From the NCBI RefSeq assembly GCF_030272615.1, contig NC_081415.1, forward strand, positions 106,033,796 through 106,097,795: a DNA stretch of 64,000 nucleotides, given 5' to 3'. Shown piece by piece: positions 32,854 through 44,218 of the stretch. This DNA comes from Cryptomeria japonica (Eukaryota > Streptophyta > Pinopsida > Cupressales > Cupressaceae). Position numbers and translations under genes: made by a program. Each line of letters starts with the position of its first letter. Within the stretch, counting starts at the first letter, position 1. The notes beneath the pieces are model-generated. The model did no database searches. It worked only from the letters and a program-made list of their open reading frames with translations, and had not been told where the DNA came from.

Positions 32854-33978
32854 CAAAATAGAGATGGAGCATTGTTGATGTGCATATATATATCGCAAGC
32901 TAGAAGGATGCTAACTGAAATGCATAATGGAGTATGTGGAGGCCACTACTCTGCCAAGACCACAGTTGGCAAGATAGCCTGAGCTACATACTATTGGCCT
33001 ACTTTTTTCAAAGATGCCCATGAGTAAGTCTGGAGGTGTGACCCATGCCAAAAAATTTCTTCCAAGTTAAAGTACGAAGGAGCTTTGCCCCTTAACCCAG
33101 GTACAGTGGAAGCCCTTTTTGTCCAATGGGGCATTGATTTTATTGGGGAAATAGTTGAGAAGTTAGGAAGAGATCATAGATGGATCATAGTGGCCATTGA
33201 TTACTTTACTAAGTGGATTGAAGCTATACCTACTAAGAAAGCCACTAGTAAACTTTTCATTGAATTTCTAATGGATAATGTCATAACAAGATTTGGTGTT
33301 CCTGTGAAACTGATAATGGATAATGCCATGAGCTTCAGATCAGAGGAATTCACTGCATTTTTTACTAGCCATGGAATAATCATGTCTTATTCTTCACCAT
33401 ACCATCCACAAGGTAATGGACAAGCATAATCCAACAATAAAGCCCTTTTGAATGTTATTAAGAAAATCCTTGAGGAGAACAAAAGATCTTGGGGTCAGAA
33501 ATTAAAATTGGCCTTATGGGCAGACATGATTACTGTTAAGAAAGAAATTGGTGTATCACCATTTGTTTATGGCACAGAAATTAGGGTGCCAGTCAATAAC
33601 CTTCTCCCTATATAGAAGTTCCTAAAAGATGAGGAGTTGGAGTTGTCAGAACCCATGGAATAAAAAATGGTTCAAATGGTGGAAGTGGAAGAAATCGGGA
33701 CTCTGGCTCATAAAAGAAATTTGAAGATTCAGTTTTAGTCCAAGTATCTTTTTGACAAAAGAACCACATTGAGGAAGTTTCAAATTGGTGACTTGGTTCT
33801 TCAATGGAACACAAGAGGACAAGATAAGGGCAAGCACAAAAAAATTGAGTCATTATGGATCGGCCCTTCTATTTTTTGTGATCTTAATGGAAAAAACTCA
33901 TACATCTTGCAGACAATGAATGGTGAGGTACAAGAATTCCCAGTGCATGGAAAATTCCTCAAGAATTACTTCTCTTAA
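32854..33978 (+). pseudogene. Element H integrase
   Basis: HHCC zinc module (EMHNGVCGGHYS ... WRCDPCQK), catalytic core with GIDFIGE and IMDNAMS, then HPQGNGQA followed by TAA, where K has GAG for the catalytic Glu. The C-terminal part has RKFQIGDLVLQWNTRGQDKG and ends at the stop near 33976. At least four in-frame stops. It would insert cDNA into the chromosome if intact; this copy cannot. Confidence 0.8.
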
Positions 33979-34457
33979 GTTTCAAAATTCCATGCATAGT
34001 AGGTTGTAGTTTGTACATAACTAGGTTTGCTTTTGTTGGTTTCTTTTGGGCTTGTTTTTTTGGTCCATTCTCCAGAGTTTTATGTGTTCTTGTGTTGGTC
34101 TCGCATCCAACCATCCCCAATTAGAGCCATTGTTATCACTTTTTTTATTATTGGGTGATTTTGTTCTTTTATCCGCTAAAATATGCAAAATTGTGTTGGG
34201 TTTCTTTCTTCTCCTAATGCTTGATCTACTAAGGGTTTTGGGTTTTGCTTTTTCGAATTTCTACATGATGAAGGTTTTTCCTTTGTATTCCTTCATTGCA
34301 TTTTTCCACCTAGGTGGAAGGGTCGGTCCATCGTGAGAAGAGGTACTCCCTTTAAGTTTTGCCTTAGGTGGGTCGTTAATAATGATTTTAATTTTTTGCC
34401 TTCTCCTAAGTTTTCATTTCTTTGTCAGGCTTCATAAAGATCGTGCAAGTTCTAGTT
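33979..34457 (+). other. Element H region after integrase
   Basis: About 480 bp, T-rich, without a credible ORF. It is collinear with 60055-60532 in K. Confidence 0.5.
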
Positions 34458-35092
34458 GATCCAATGATGCGCGAGGTTTCGCAAAGGAAAGTAACCCGGT
34501 GTTTACCTTTCATGAAGTAGTGAAAGAGTGGTGAGCCTAGCAGGTAGGCTAAAGAATGAGCTAAGGATCATGCATCGTGTTCATGATCCAACAGTTGTCA
34601 CTATTTCACAAAGGGAAGATGCATGAAGTTTATGCTTCACAAAATAGCGAAAAGGTGGTGCACCTGAGAAAAGTAGTCAGGGGGAGGGCTAAAGGCCGAA
34701 TATCTTCCGGTTGATCCAACGGTCCATGTTGCTTCGCAATAAAAAGACGAGCGAATTTTATCCTTCATGAAGTACCGAAAGGATGGCGGTCCCTAGAGCT
34801 AAGTGGATCCCTTGGTGAAAGACCGAACACTTTCAATAAGATCTAGCGGTCAGGACTATTTCACATGGTAAAGATATGTGCTATTTACTCTTCGCAAAGA
34901 AGAGAAAAGGCAGTAGGCCCAGCAAAAGGGTGGCTTGCAAGTTAAAGAAAGTGCAACTCTGAGAAGATCCAATGGTGTGCATTGTTTTGCAGCCCAAAGT
35001 AACATGAAATTTACTCTTCGCGAAGCAGTGAAAAGGAGTTGGCTCTTACATGGTAGGTTAGGTGGCGATACAGTTGGAGGCATGATTTTTTT
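34458..35092 (+). repeat. 127-bp tandem repeats, five units
   Basis: Units start with GATCCAA-like sequence at 34458, 34585, 34713, 34840 and 34966 (spacings 127, 128, 127, 126). Each contains a block like TTTACTCTTCGCGAAGCAGC followed by GAAAAGG; CTTCGCGAAG is self-complementary. Units are diverged. The same array is in K at 60533-61166. Confidence 0.85.
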
Positions 35093-35347
35093 AAAAGGTG
35101 ATTAGTCATTGGGATGTGTGGCTCCAACTAGGTTTCAGGATTGGTCTATTTGAAAAGGTGGCGGTGTTGATAAAATGCATGGTACGGTGAAACACATGGC
35201 AGTTCGGATGTGTCGACTATTAGATCGTTTGGACAAATCAGTGATAGCCACGTGGAAGATACTTAAAGGGAGTTTGTAGACAAGTGAATTTTCTAAGAGA
35301 GCCCACTTTGAAGAATAAAGAGACTAAAGACTGATCAACTTCAAGTT

Positions 35348-35740
35348 GATCGGAGGCCTCATGTTGTTTTGCATGTTGAAGATGCGAGATGGTTAACTTT
35401 CGTGAAGCATTGAAGAACCACTAGCGGTGGTGGTTACGGTTAGATGAATAGACAAGCGGTCATCGTGAACAATAATGGTCCAAGGGATAGTGGATGATCC
35501 AATGGTTAGGGTTGTTTTACATGAAAAATAGGCAAGATTTTTATCCTTCGCGAAGCAGCGAAAGTAAGGCGGGGCCCATTTCTAAGCAAGATGACTCAGG
35601 TAAGGTAAAGAATGTGCACATCTTTCAAGATCCGATGGATGGCACTGTTTCACAATTTAAAGAGGCAAGGTTTTTATCTTTCACGAAGTAGCAAAAAGGC
35701 AAGACACTTATAAAATTCTTTGTGGTCCGTTGGAGCCATT
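35348..35740 (+). repeat. Additional diverged repeat units
   Basis: Three more units of the same type at about 35348, 35496 and 35629, separated from the first five by about 250 bp of other sequence. Spacings are irregular (148 and 133). The core TTATCCTTCGCGAAGCAGCG is at about 35540. Confidence 0.65.
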
Positions 35741-36091
35741 TTTTGAATTCAATTACGAATTAATTGCCAAAGCATGTGGCTTACATATTTCTAGTCAATG
35801 CTTAGTTGTCATAATAAGATTCACATTAGCTAAAACTTTGAAATCATTTCAAAGAGTCTTGCAGAGGAACCAGTGCATAGGGCAATTTTTTGCAGGCAAC
35901 AAGTAAGTTTCTGCATATTGCTTGACAGTTACAGTTTAAATTGGTATCACTGGGTGCTTGATTTCTCAGAAGTCTGTCTAAGTTTTAATTGAAATAACTA
36001 TAATTCAGAGATGGCACCATGAAGAGATTTCAAAGGGAAGGTAAATTAACAGGAGAGGGCCATTTGTGATGACTTTCTAGAATAATTAACT
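35741..36091 (+). other. Spacer before ORF-X
   Basis: About 350 bp, no ORF and no clear motif apart from general AT richness. It could be an internal leader for ORF-X. Confidence 0.4.
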
Positions 36092-39000
36092 ATGTCTACT
36101 AATGTCGCAGCTAAGATGAAAGAATCGGTGCCCAAAGCTCCCCACCTGAGAATTGGCAACGGTTTGTATGACAAAGGGAATTGGTTAAGGGATTCTCAGA
36201 TAGGAATATCAGGTTTGGGACTTTTCAAAGTGGGATTTGGCTAGAGAAATTCCCCTGCTCCAATGAATAGTATATGGGAGTTAGATGTTGGAAAGCTCAT
36301 AGTCCCTGGGGTTTTAATGGATGTGGACCTATTAACCTAGAGTGCAAATAATTATGTTCCTGTTACCAGATGTGTGAGAAATGTAAATGGGGGGTCACTA
36401 ATTGAAATAAATGATGATGAGTCTAAGAGATATTTTGGGCTAAGTGAAGTATCAAATTATTTAGAGCCCATCGATTTTGAAACATTAGCAAAGGTGTATG
36501 AGGTGTAGAGAGATCACCTCAAAAGTGGCCGTCTAAAGGAATTTTTTGTCAAAATAGAAGGACTAACTATTATAGGCCCTAGCACCATGGAACCCTTCTC
36601 TCTAAAATTATTTACTTTTAGGGCTAAAGGGATGTATTGGTCCCTATGTTAGATTCTTGGGGAAGATGCTGAAACAACTATGCCAACCCACTATATGCTC
36701 ATGATAGCACAAATTTTGAACGCATCTCTGGCTGTAGCTTTTGATTTTGCACCTTATCTCATTGACACCATTAATGAAGGATTAATAGGGATAAAAAATG
36801 CTAAGGTGGATAGACCTTTTGGATGGTATTCTCTTCTTATGCACATGTTTTTATTCAAAGGTGCTGAATATTTTGCTAATGAAATGGACCTGATTAAGGA
36901 AAAGGATGGTGAGGAGATGCCCGTTCAATTGTGGAGCATAATTTTGTCTTGGGATAGAGAAGATGTGAGCTACTTGAATTTTGATAGATTTTTTGCATCT
37001 AGGATTTGAATCCTTTTGTGTCCACAGAACCCTAGGATCCCTAAAGATCTCTTAGAGTTCCTTAGGCCTAAAGAATTCACTAAAGATATCAAAATTGTTC
37101 ACAACTGAGGTGATATATATTCGTACCCTATCTCTATTATGTTTAGAGTTTATGGTTTCATACAAAATCCATATTTTCTCCCCTACCAAGTCCCATTGAA
37201 GATAAGAATTGTTGAGATCTTGAGGCAAATTGGAGGTTTGCAGGAAGCAGATTTGACCAATAATGGGAAAGGAACAATATTCCCAGCTGTTACTGTAGCT
37301 CATCAGTTTGTAATCACCAAGGGTGGTTGGACACATTTGGATGATTTCTTTCAACCCTATAGGTTGTCTACTGCAGTGGCCAGGTTTTCTGATCTGGAGG
37401 ATTTCTTTAATGGCATGTTCAAGAAGAGAGCTGTATGTAAAGGTAGAGCACACTAGTTCCATTTTCCTGAGGATTTGATCAGAAATGAATTCAATTTAGA
37501 TGAACAGGAATTGAGAAAGGAAAAATGGATAGCATACAAAAGGGCTCTGGATTTTATCCACCAATTTGATAGTGGTTATGATCCATTATCTAGTTTTACT
37601 CCCTTTGAGGAAAAGGCTAAATTCTTGATACTTTATTTTGAAGATTTAATGCAAACCTTAAAGGAGAAGAGGGAAGCTATATTGAAAAATGATCCTGAAA
37701 AGCCTAAGTTGGTTCTAGTGAAGCCTGCCTTTGCCAAAGCCATCCCTCCAGGTGAATATGTGATGCACAAGAGGCCAAAATATAGTGTGCTAGTGCCACT
37801 TAGGGGTGAGCCTTCTACTTCAAAAGGGAAAAGAGCAATAGAAGATGTAGCTGAAATCCAAGATTCCCTTAAAAGGAAAAGGGTGGGAAAAGAGGTACAA
37901 ATAGGTGAGCCTTTATATTCTCCATCCCAATCCCCAATCCATGTGGGAGATGAACATGCAATGGCTGAGAAATTGTTGCAGCTAGGAAGTCTTGGGGAGA
38001 TTGCCTGTACTTATGAAGACGTACAAGAAGGAATGCCTGAAGAACCACCAAATGTTGAAATGGACTTGATTACAGAGGAGTTTAAAGGAAAAGAGTTAGA
38101 CCCTATCATCGAATAGGCCAGTGAGGAATTTATGGCTGATAATAATTTTTTTACAATGAGATCTTTCATGCAATTTGTTTGGAGGCAAAATATTGAACAA
38201 TTTAAAGAAAAATGTGAGAAGAAGAAAAGTGAACATCCCCACAAAGATACATCTATAGTGGAAGAAGAAATGAAACAAGAAATGATGATAGAATTCAAAG
38301 CCATTACTCCTAAGTAGGGGAGAGTGTGAGACATGGACTAGCTCTGATACCATGTGATATTTTGCCAAGATCAAGAGGCAATGGAAAGCACAAATAAGAG
38401 AGACAAAATATATGATGGAAATAAACTGTATTCCATCAAGATGAAAATACTGATCAACTAGATCATCAATCGTTCATTTTTACATACAATGAATATGAGC
38501 TTGCTTATATAGGCAAGGCTATATGGATATGTGAGCACATAAACATTACATGTGGCTCAATAAGAAACAAGGGTAGGTAGGAAATATGTGTGGGTAGGTA
38601 GGAGAAATAATATAATAGTCCACATGAGGTGGATCACCCACTGAATGTGGAGTGTAACAACAAGATCAACACCATAAAAGGTGGAATTTCTCCTACACAC
38701 ACTATCCCAATGTGGCACAAACACCCAAGTGTCTCATACACAAACTAATATGAAATGCATGTACCTAAGTAAACTTAAGTAAGGTGTAATAATATCCAAG
38801 ATGAATAATTATTTACACCAATAGAGAGAAATGGCAGGAAAAGCTAGTGTATTAATTCTTCCTAAGTGGGATATAACAGATGCATTAGTGCTTGAAGCAG
38901 TAAGGAAAGAAACAAAACCCTTTGAAGGAGTGACATTTAGCAAGGACCATGCTGCTTTGGTGATGTGGTCTATAAGGAGGGATGAGAGCAGAAAGAGGAA

Positions 39001-40012
39001 GGACACCTCAGAGTCCAGCTATCTTGGAGGTATGATTGTGAAGAGAGTGTAGGACACAGTGGTAGTAGAAGCTGCTAGCACAGTTTTGGAATCAGCAAAA
39101 TTCAATATGGCAATAGCCGAGAAGGAAGCCAAGGAAAAAGTTGATCTCCAGGTAAAACTTGAGATGACTCTAAAGGCTTATAATGAGGCCAAAGTGGAGA
39201 TAGCCCACAGGGATAGTATCATTGCCAAATTAAAGAATCAATTAGCAGGGCCATACCAAAGAGGTGAATCTTCTACCTTAATGTTTGCCTCTTCTCCAAC
39301 AAAACCTCCATTCGCCAGTCCAATTATTGAATTTCCCCCTTCTCCTATGACTTCTAGTTTTCAATCAACAGAGACCATACAAGATGAAGTGGAAAAATTG
39401 AAGCAGGCTCAGGCCCTATTTGCAAGTAAGTACGAGGAAAAGGTTAGAGGCACAATTTTGAAGTTTGCTAACACAATAGGGGCTTCTATTGTGCATATAT
39501 ATATGCAGAGAATTTTGAACATGCTGATAGGTTTAAAGGAGGATACGGCTGTTCTAGAGCCAATTTTGAATAAGTGGATGCCTAGGGAGGTGGAATTGGA
39601 ATTCATGTGTTCATCCCATGAAGATGAAAATGATGATGCCACTATTAAATCCACCTATGAGTTACTAAAATGCATGACCAGGTTGGTAGAGGGAAGAGAT
39701 GGTCTATAAAGAAAGGCAAATCTGTACAGAAAGGAATATGCTGACCAAAAATTTGAAATATTTCCTGAAGGTTTTGTCAGCAAAAGTGAGTTAAAAGATG
39801 AAAAAGTATGGCTAGATGAGCTAGGACATAAATTGTCTCAATGGATAAATGAAGTTATCAATTCAGATGGCATATCTTTATTTATTCGGACAATTGAAGA
39901 AATTGAGAAGATGAAGTCACATTATGGTTTTTTGGAGACAGAGGTTAAGCAATTAAGAAACAAATGGAAAAGATTTAATAAGTTGAAGAAGAAAATTGTT
40001 AACTTCTCCTAG
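36092..40012 (+). pseudogene. ORF-X of element H, large extra protein downstream of integrase
   Basis: Starts MSTNVAAKMKESVPKAP. One frame runs to 38317 and, after a 0.5 kb inserted LTR, from 38831 to 40012, about 1,130 codons in all. Roughly eleven in-frame stops, most of them TAG, and no frameshift that I can see. The N-terminal 450 residues look globular (PTHYMLMIAQILNASLAVAF, FGWYSLLMHMFLFKG). The middle is Pro/Lys-rich and the last 300 residues are coiled coil (VDLQVKLEMTLKAYNEAKVE). No enzyme motif. Position and strand match the additional ORFs reported in some Tat-lineage elements. Similarity to D and G ORF2 is in layout, not proven in sequence. Confidence 0.6.
38341..38817 (-). repeat. 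Inverted LTR with primer site, inside ORF-X
   Basis: The minus strand reads an LTR from TGTAAATAATTATTC (38817) to AATATCACA (38353), followed at once by TGGTATCAGAGC (38352-38341). It contains TATATAAG and is homologous to LTR N at 11108-11530. Only about 25 bp of possible internal sequence remain, so it is a heavily truncated copia-type element. Confidence 0.7.
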
Positions 40013-41023
40013 CCTGGTGATGATGTGCTCCAAGAGTGAAAAAAACAAATATGTGGTGCAAGAAGTGGAGGTTCAAGAATAGTTAGCTGATGTTGTAGCG
40101 GTATAACAAACTTCAAAGCCATTAGGAATGAAAATGATTGTAACTTCTTTTCAGTAGGAATCATGGTTGTAACAAACTTTTCCTAGGGAAATTCGAAGCT
40201 TGGTTTCATCCATATCATTATAAATGGATACCAGAACTTTAGGAAAGGACATCACAAGAAATTGTAAAGAAACTCTACCAAAATTAATATAGGGTCTTCT
40301 AGTTTTTCAAAAAGATCTCGTGTTACGTATGATTTTTGAAAATGGATATTAATATACAGATCAAAACATTTTGAGCTCATATCTCTGTTGTCTTCTTGTA
40401 TGCATTTTTTGATTTACTAGTTTCTTTTGAATAATTTAAGGTTATTTGATTGAATAGGGATTGCAAGGCAATCTTACAGACATGTTTTAGGCTTTTCTCT
40501 CTAGAAGAGGAATTAAATATACGTGAAATATCTTTGTTAGTAAATCAATAGTTTTCTTCTTGAATTTGATAAACATGTATGTATATGTCAGACATATATT
40601 AGGTTAATGAAAGCTGAAGTGATGAGATGTATGTGAATGTCTAGATTTGGAACTCTTGTTTAATTTGGGTGACTCTATAGCCCAAATAAGGCACCGATAT
40701 AATTTGTGGAATTTTTTCTATCTTTCTTGGGGTCAAGACTGAAAATGAACACATGTTTTCTTTTAATGTTTCAGTATTGTTGAGGTGATGAGGTTCGTAG
40801 GTTTTTAACATTGGTTTACTATGGATCTCATATTAAAATTGTGAAAGTATTCACAAGAGGTATACCCACCTAAGATTTGGATAAGCTTAAAGTGTAGAAG
40901 GTTTCATAGAAACCTTGTTATATGTTATTCTGGATTTCTATTTCCTTATTGTTCTCTAAACATGCAACAAAGGCTTTATTCTTCTTGTAGAGAGGATAGG
41001 GAAATCAAAATTTGAGAACAACA
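40013..41023 (+). repeat. LTR between H and K (3' of H, 5' of K), left edge unsure
   Basis: Non-coding, AT-rich, ending GAGAACAACA directly before a primer site used by Ty3/Tat-type elements at 41028, so the right part must be an LTR. No second copy exists in the window, so the start could be anywhere from about 40040 to 40100; no strong polypurine tract is visible. It follows the end of ORF-X of H and precedes gag of K. Confidence 0.5.
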
Positions 41024-41027
41024 AAAG

Positions 41028-41045
41028 TGGCGACTCTGTTGGGGA
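41028..41045 (+). other. Primer binding site of element K
   Basis: TGGCGACTCTGTTGGGGA, the kind of site seen in plant Tat/Ogre-type elements and complementary to a tRNA 3' end. Four bases from the LTR end. Confidence 0.75.
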
Positions 41046-41313
41046 GTGTCATAGTGTGAATCTGTATTGTAGATCTAGTGCTTATATTGCCCAAAAGTTT
41101 GTTTGAATTTGTGTGTGTTTGGTCCTTGTAGTAGACCCTTTTATCCTTGATCTTTGTTATTTCTCTCTCTGAAGATCTTCTTGTTCTATAGTCTCCTACA
41201 AGTGATTTTTCAAGCTTGTTTTCTTATTTTCCCATAATTTTGGGTGGCGACTTTGACATAAAACAACTTGTGCTCTTGAATAAGCATAATTCATTTTAAG
41301 AAAAACAAGTATA

Positions 41314-43464
41314 ATGTAGAGAGGAAAGAACACCAAATCATTCATGAGGATAAATCCTCAAGAGACGTTGCAAGAAGGATTACCTGAGCAGGCATGAAGA
41401 GGCCAGAAAAGATCAGTTGCACATGAGCCATCTAGTGCTGCCTAGATACATAAAAGTATTCATACGGGTAAGACATTTGAAAGACCCATATATGCAAATT
41501 CAAATTCTTCTTCTCGTGAATCTGAGAAAGATATTTTGGGTTTTCATTCTAGTTTGTTTGGTAATAATGAGGATGTCCAAGTTTTGAATTAGAGGATTTC
41601 TCATGCTAGCTTATCTAGGAAGGATAGAAATAGTTCTAATGTTAAGATGGATTCTATACCAAGAACTGTTGATGAGAATATTAGTCCGATTGATATTGAT
41701 CAAGTTAATATGTCAGATTTTGAAGAGATATTCCCTGATGAAGATAAAGTATCCCAAGAAATTGAGGCTCTTAATAGAAGAGTTCATCAATTGATCTCCC
41801 TAAGGACACAAAAAGAAACAAATAAGGAGAAGGAAGTTAAGGCTAAATTGATTGAGACAGATAGGATTTTAAGGCAGATTGTTGATCTTGAATTGTTCAC
41901 CCAAGAGAAAACTAAGAGTGAGGAGGAAGGTCCAGTCATCAGAGAAAATTTGACTGCCAAAATCAACCCTGCACACAAATTTGTTGTGCAACCTAGTATG
42001 GAGGTTCTTAGTGACCCACAACCTGCTAGAAATAATGTTGACAAAGGAAAACAAATGTGCATAGAAAATGGGTCTGGGTCTAAGACTACAGTAGAAATCT
42101 CTCATCAGTTGTCTCCACATGAGAGATAGATAGACAAGATGAGGAAAGAGAAGGAAGATCTGCAAAGGGAATTGGAGAAAGCTGAATTAGAAGCAACTAA
42201 TCAAGAGGTTAAAATAAAAATTAATTATCTAAAGGCCCCTCCCATAATTTTTCCTTTAACAGACCCAAATAAGCTTTTACCTCAGCATGCCTCATTCCCT
42301 CTAGTCAAAATTCAGTCAACCCTACCTGTGAGTATTGTTCCAATTAATCAAGTCCCTATTACCAATGAAAGTAACCAAGTGCCTCCAAATCATGGTCTTA
42401 ATGTGAGAATGAACATGGGTAATAACCCTACTAGGAACCAGTTCTAGAGAAGACCCATTAATCTGGAGTTGTACAAACAAATTTTCTTTGAGGGAATCCA
42501 AAGGTACCCTAGCCATGTTCCTACAGAATTGAGGGACAGGCTTCACAAGTTTACTGGCAATAATGCTATAAGTGCAAAAGAGAACCTAAAATATTTTGGT
42601 GACCTGGTAAAGGATTATGAGATTCTAGATGAAGATGTCATTATGAAATTATTTGTACAGTCCTTGGTGGATGATGCAAGGGATTGGTACAGAGGTCTGC
42701 CCGTAAATAGCATTGGTTCTTGGGAGGACTTTAAGAATTGCTTCCAAGAGAATTATCATGATAAAATGAATGTGAGCTTTATGCTCAATGAGTTCAATAA
42801 CATTAGGAAGTCTGATAATGAAATTATCATAGATTTCAATGCAAGGTTTCAGAAAGCAATGCATAGGCTTTACCAAGTGATGAGACTAGATGATAATATG
42901 TGTCTGAACATTTACTATAATGCTTTTGATTCTAAAATGGCTTACATTCTGAGGGATAAAAACCCACATAGTCTGAGAGATGCTTTTAGAATTGCCATCA
43001 ATGTAGAAAGTAATAGGAAAGCATCTGGAAAAGTGTGAAGGAGGACCGATGGTAGACTGTGGCAAGAATCAAAATAGCAGCCTAATAAAGTTGCCAAGGA
43101 AGAAGACAAAATAGAAAAGTTAATGACTGCTATGAAAGATCTTATTGCTAAGGTAAGTAAGAATGACAAACCTCAATATAATTGGAAAGATAGGCCTCCC
43201 AGATTACATGATATAGCATACAACACTACTTGGAAGGATGGAAAACCTTAGAATGATAAGTTAAAGAACACACAAAATCTGGACACCCTAGATCCTTTAA
43301 AGGGAGGAAATGTACATAACATGGAAAATACTCCTTGGTGCATGGCCTGCAATAGGCCACATTCTCCTTATCAGTGTGCTATAGCTCAAGCTCTTGAAGA
43401 ATCCATGAGAAAGGAGGGTGAGTCCAATATCGACATGTTTGACACTATTGTTGAAAGTGATAAC
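41314..43464 (+). pseudogene. gag: Element K Gag
   Basis: One frame throughout, from ATG at 41314. About seven TAG and two TGA codons interrupt it, with no frameshift seen. The N-terminal part is charged, with a coiled coil near 41740-41900. The capsid region (42470-43030) has IMKLFVQSLVDDARDWYRGL, SIGSWEDFKNCFQENY and RFQKAMHRLYQV, the Retrotrans_gag pattern. A CCHC-like box CMACNRPHSPYQC lies near 43340-43380. The frame continues at 54754 after J. It builds the particle. Confidence 0.8.
43460..43464. other. Target-site duplication of element J, left copy
   Basis: ATAAC before the LTR start TGTAGAC. The second copy is at 54749-54753. The gag frame of K joins across it as ...ESDN then ESSQSE. 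Confidence 0.85.
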
Positions 43465-44197
43465 TGTAGACACCTAAAATTGTCATGTCTAATTAAATAA
43501 ATATCTTTATTTATTTAATTAATTCATTTATCCTCTTCTAGCCTTATTTCTCATTTAAATAAATACATTTATTTATTTAAATTATCCTTTTCCTAAATTA
43601 AATAAATATTTTTATTTATTTAATTATCCCACTTCTTCTATTAATTAAATAAATATTTATTTATTTAATTAATTCATTAACCTTTTCTACCCATGACACA
43701 TGTCATTCATCTCTTAATTCATACACTACCTACCCCTTTCATTATTTTATTATTTCTTTTACCTACCCTCTAATCATAGCCAACCTCCTTTTACACCTCT
43801 CAATCTTATCCCTCCATTTCATATAGTGTCTTCTATATCAGGAGATGCTTCCTTCATTATCAACCCTAATCATTTTATGCATTCTAATCATCTTTTATGC
43901 ACTTGACTACACTACGATCCTACTAGCAACCACATTCCGTTCTTTGTTGAGCTCTTGTGCACATAAAATCTGAGAGCAAATATATCAAGCAAGATCAATG
44001 GAGATAGGAAGAATGGAGATCCAAACCCTATTGGACATGTGATGGTATAATCTTTGTGATTTCATTTGATTTGCATTGTCTTAGGTAATCTTCATATGTT
44101 ATGGTGGATCTTTGTTGTTGTTAGGCTAGGGTTTTGTGGTTGAATCTATTTAGCCTTTCAATATCGTTATTGTTGTTATCCATTTTCACCATATACA
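43465..44197 (+). repeat. 5' LTR of element J, 733 bp
   Basis: TGTAGACACCTAAAATTG to ATATACA. Four 13-bp inverted repeats lie in the first 210 bp. The TATA box reads TATATCAGG near 43834-43842, whereas the 3' LTR has TATATAAGG, so the promoter copy that would drive the element carries a change. Confidence 0.9.
43491..43670 (+). repeat. Four AT-rich hairpins in the J LTR
   Basis: Inverted repeats at 43491-43520, 43553-43582, 43596-43625 and 43643-43670. Arms are AATTAAATAAATA/TATTTATTTAATT in three and ATTTAAATAAATA/TATTTATTTAAAT in one, each 13 bp and perfect, with loops of 2-4 bases. Repeated in the 3' LTR from about 54000. Confidence 0.85.
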
Positions 44198-44200
44198 TTT

Positions 44201-44218
44201 TGGCACGCCCAGTGGGAC
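44201..44218 (+). other. Primer binding site of element J
   Basis: TGGCACGCCCAGTGGGAC, three bases after the LTR end. Typical in position; I cannot assign the tRNA with confidence. Confidence 0.65.

Larger units (their letters stand above)
31644..41023 (+). mobile_element. Element H: 3' half of a Ty3-type element with extra ORF
   Basis: Collinear with element K from inside the inserted LTR in RT (31644 equals about 57800) to about 35200 (61275 in K). The order is inserted LTR remnant, RT end, RNase H, integrase, 127-bp tandem repeats, ORF-X, LTR. The 5' half is missing at the junction with G. By eye 7 of 60 aligned bases differ from K at 32281-32340. Confidence 0.75.

Noticed and set aside
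34458-35092. 127-bp repeats as a CRISPR or tRNA-like array
   Set aside because: Units are diverged tandem repeats of a retrotransposon 3' region; no spacer structure and no cloverleaf seen.
43483-43700. Possible CRISPR-like array from repeated AT units in the J LTR
   Set aside because: Units are inverted repeats in a plant LTR, with no regular spacers and no cas genes.
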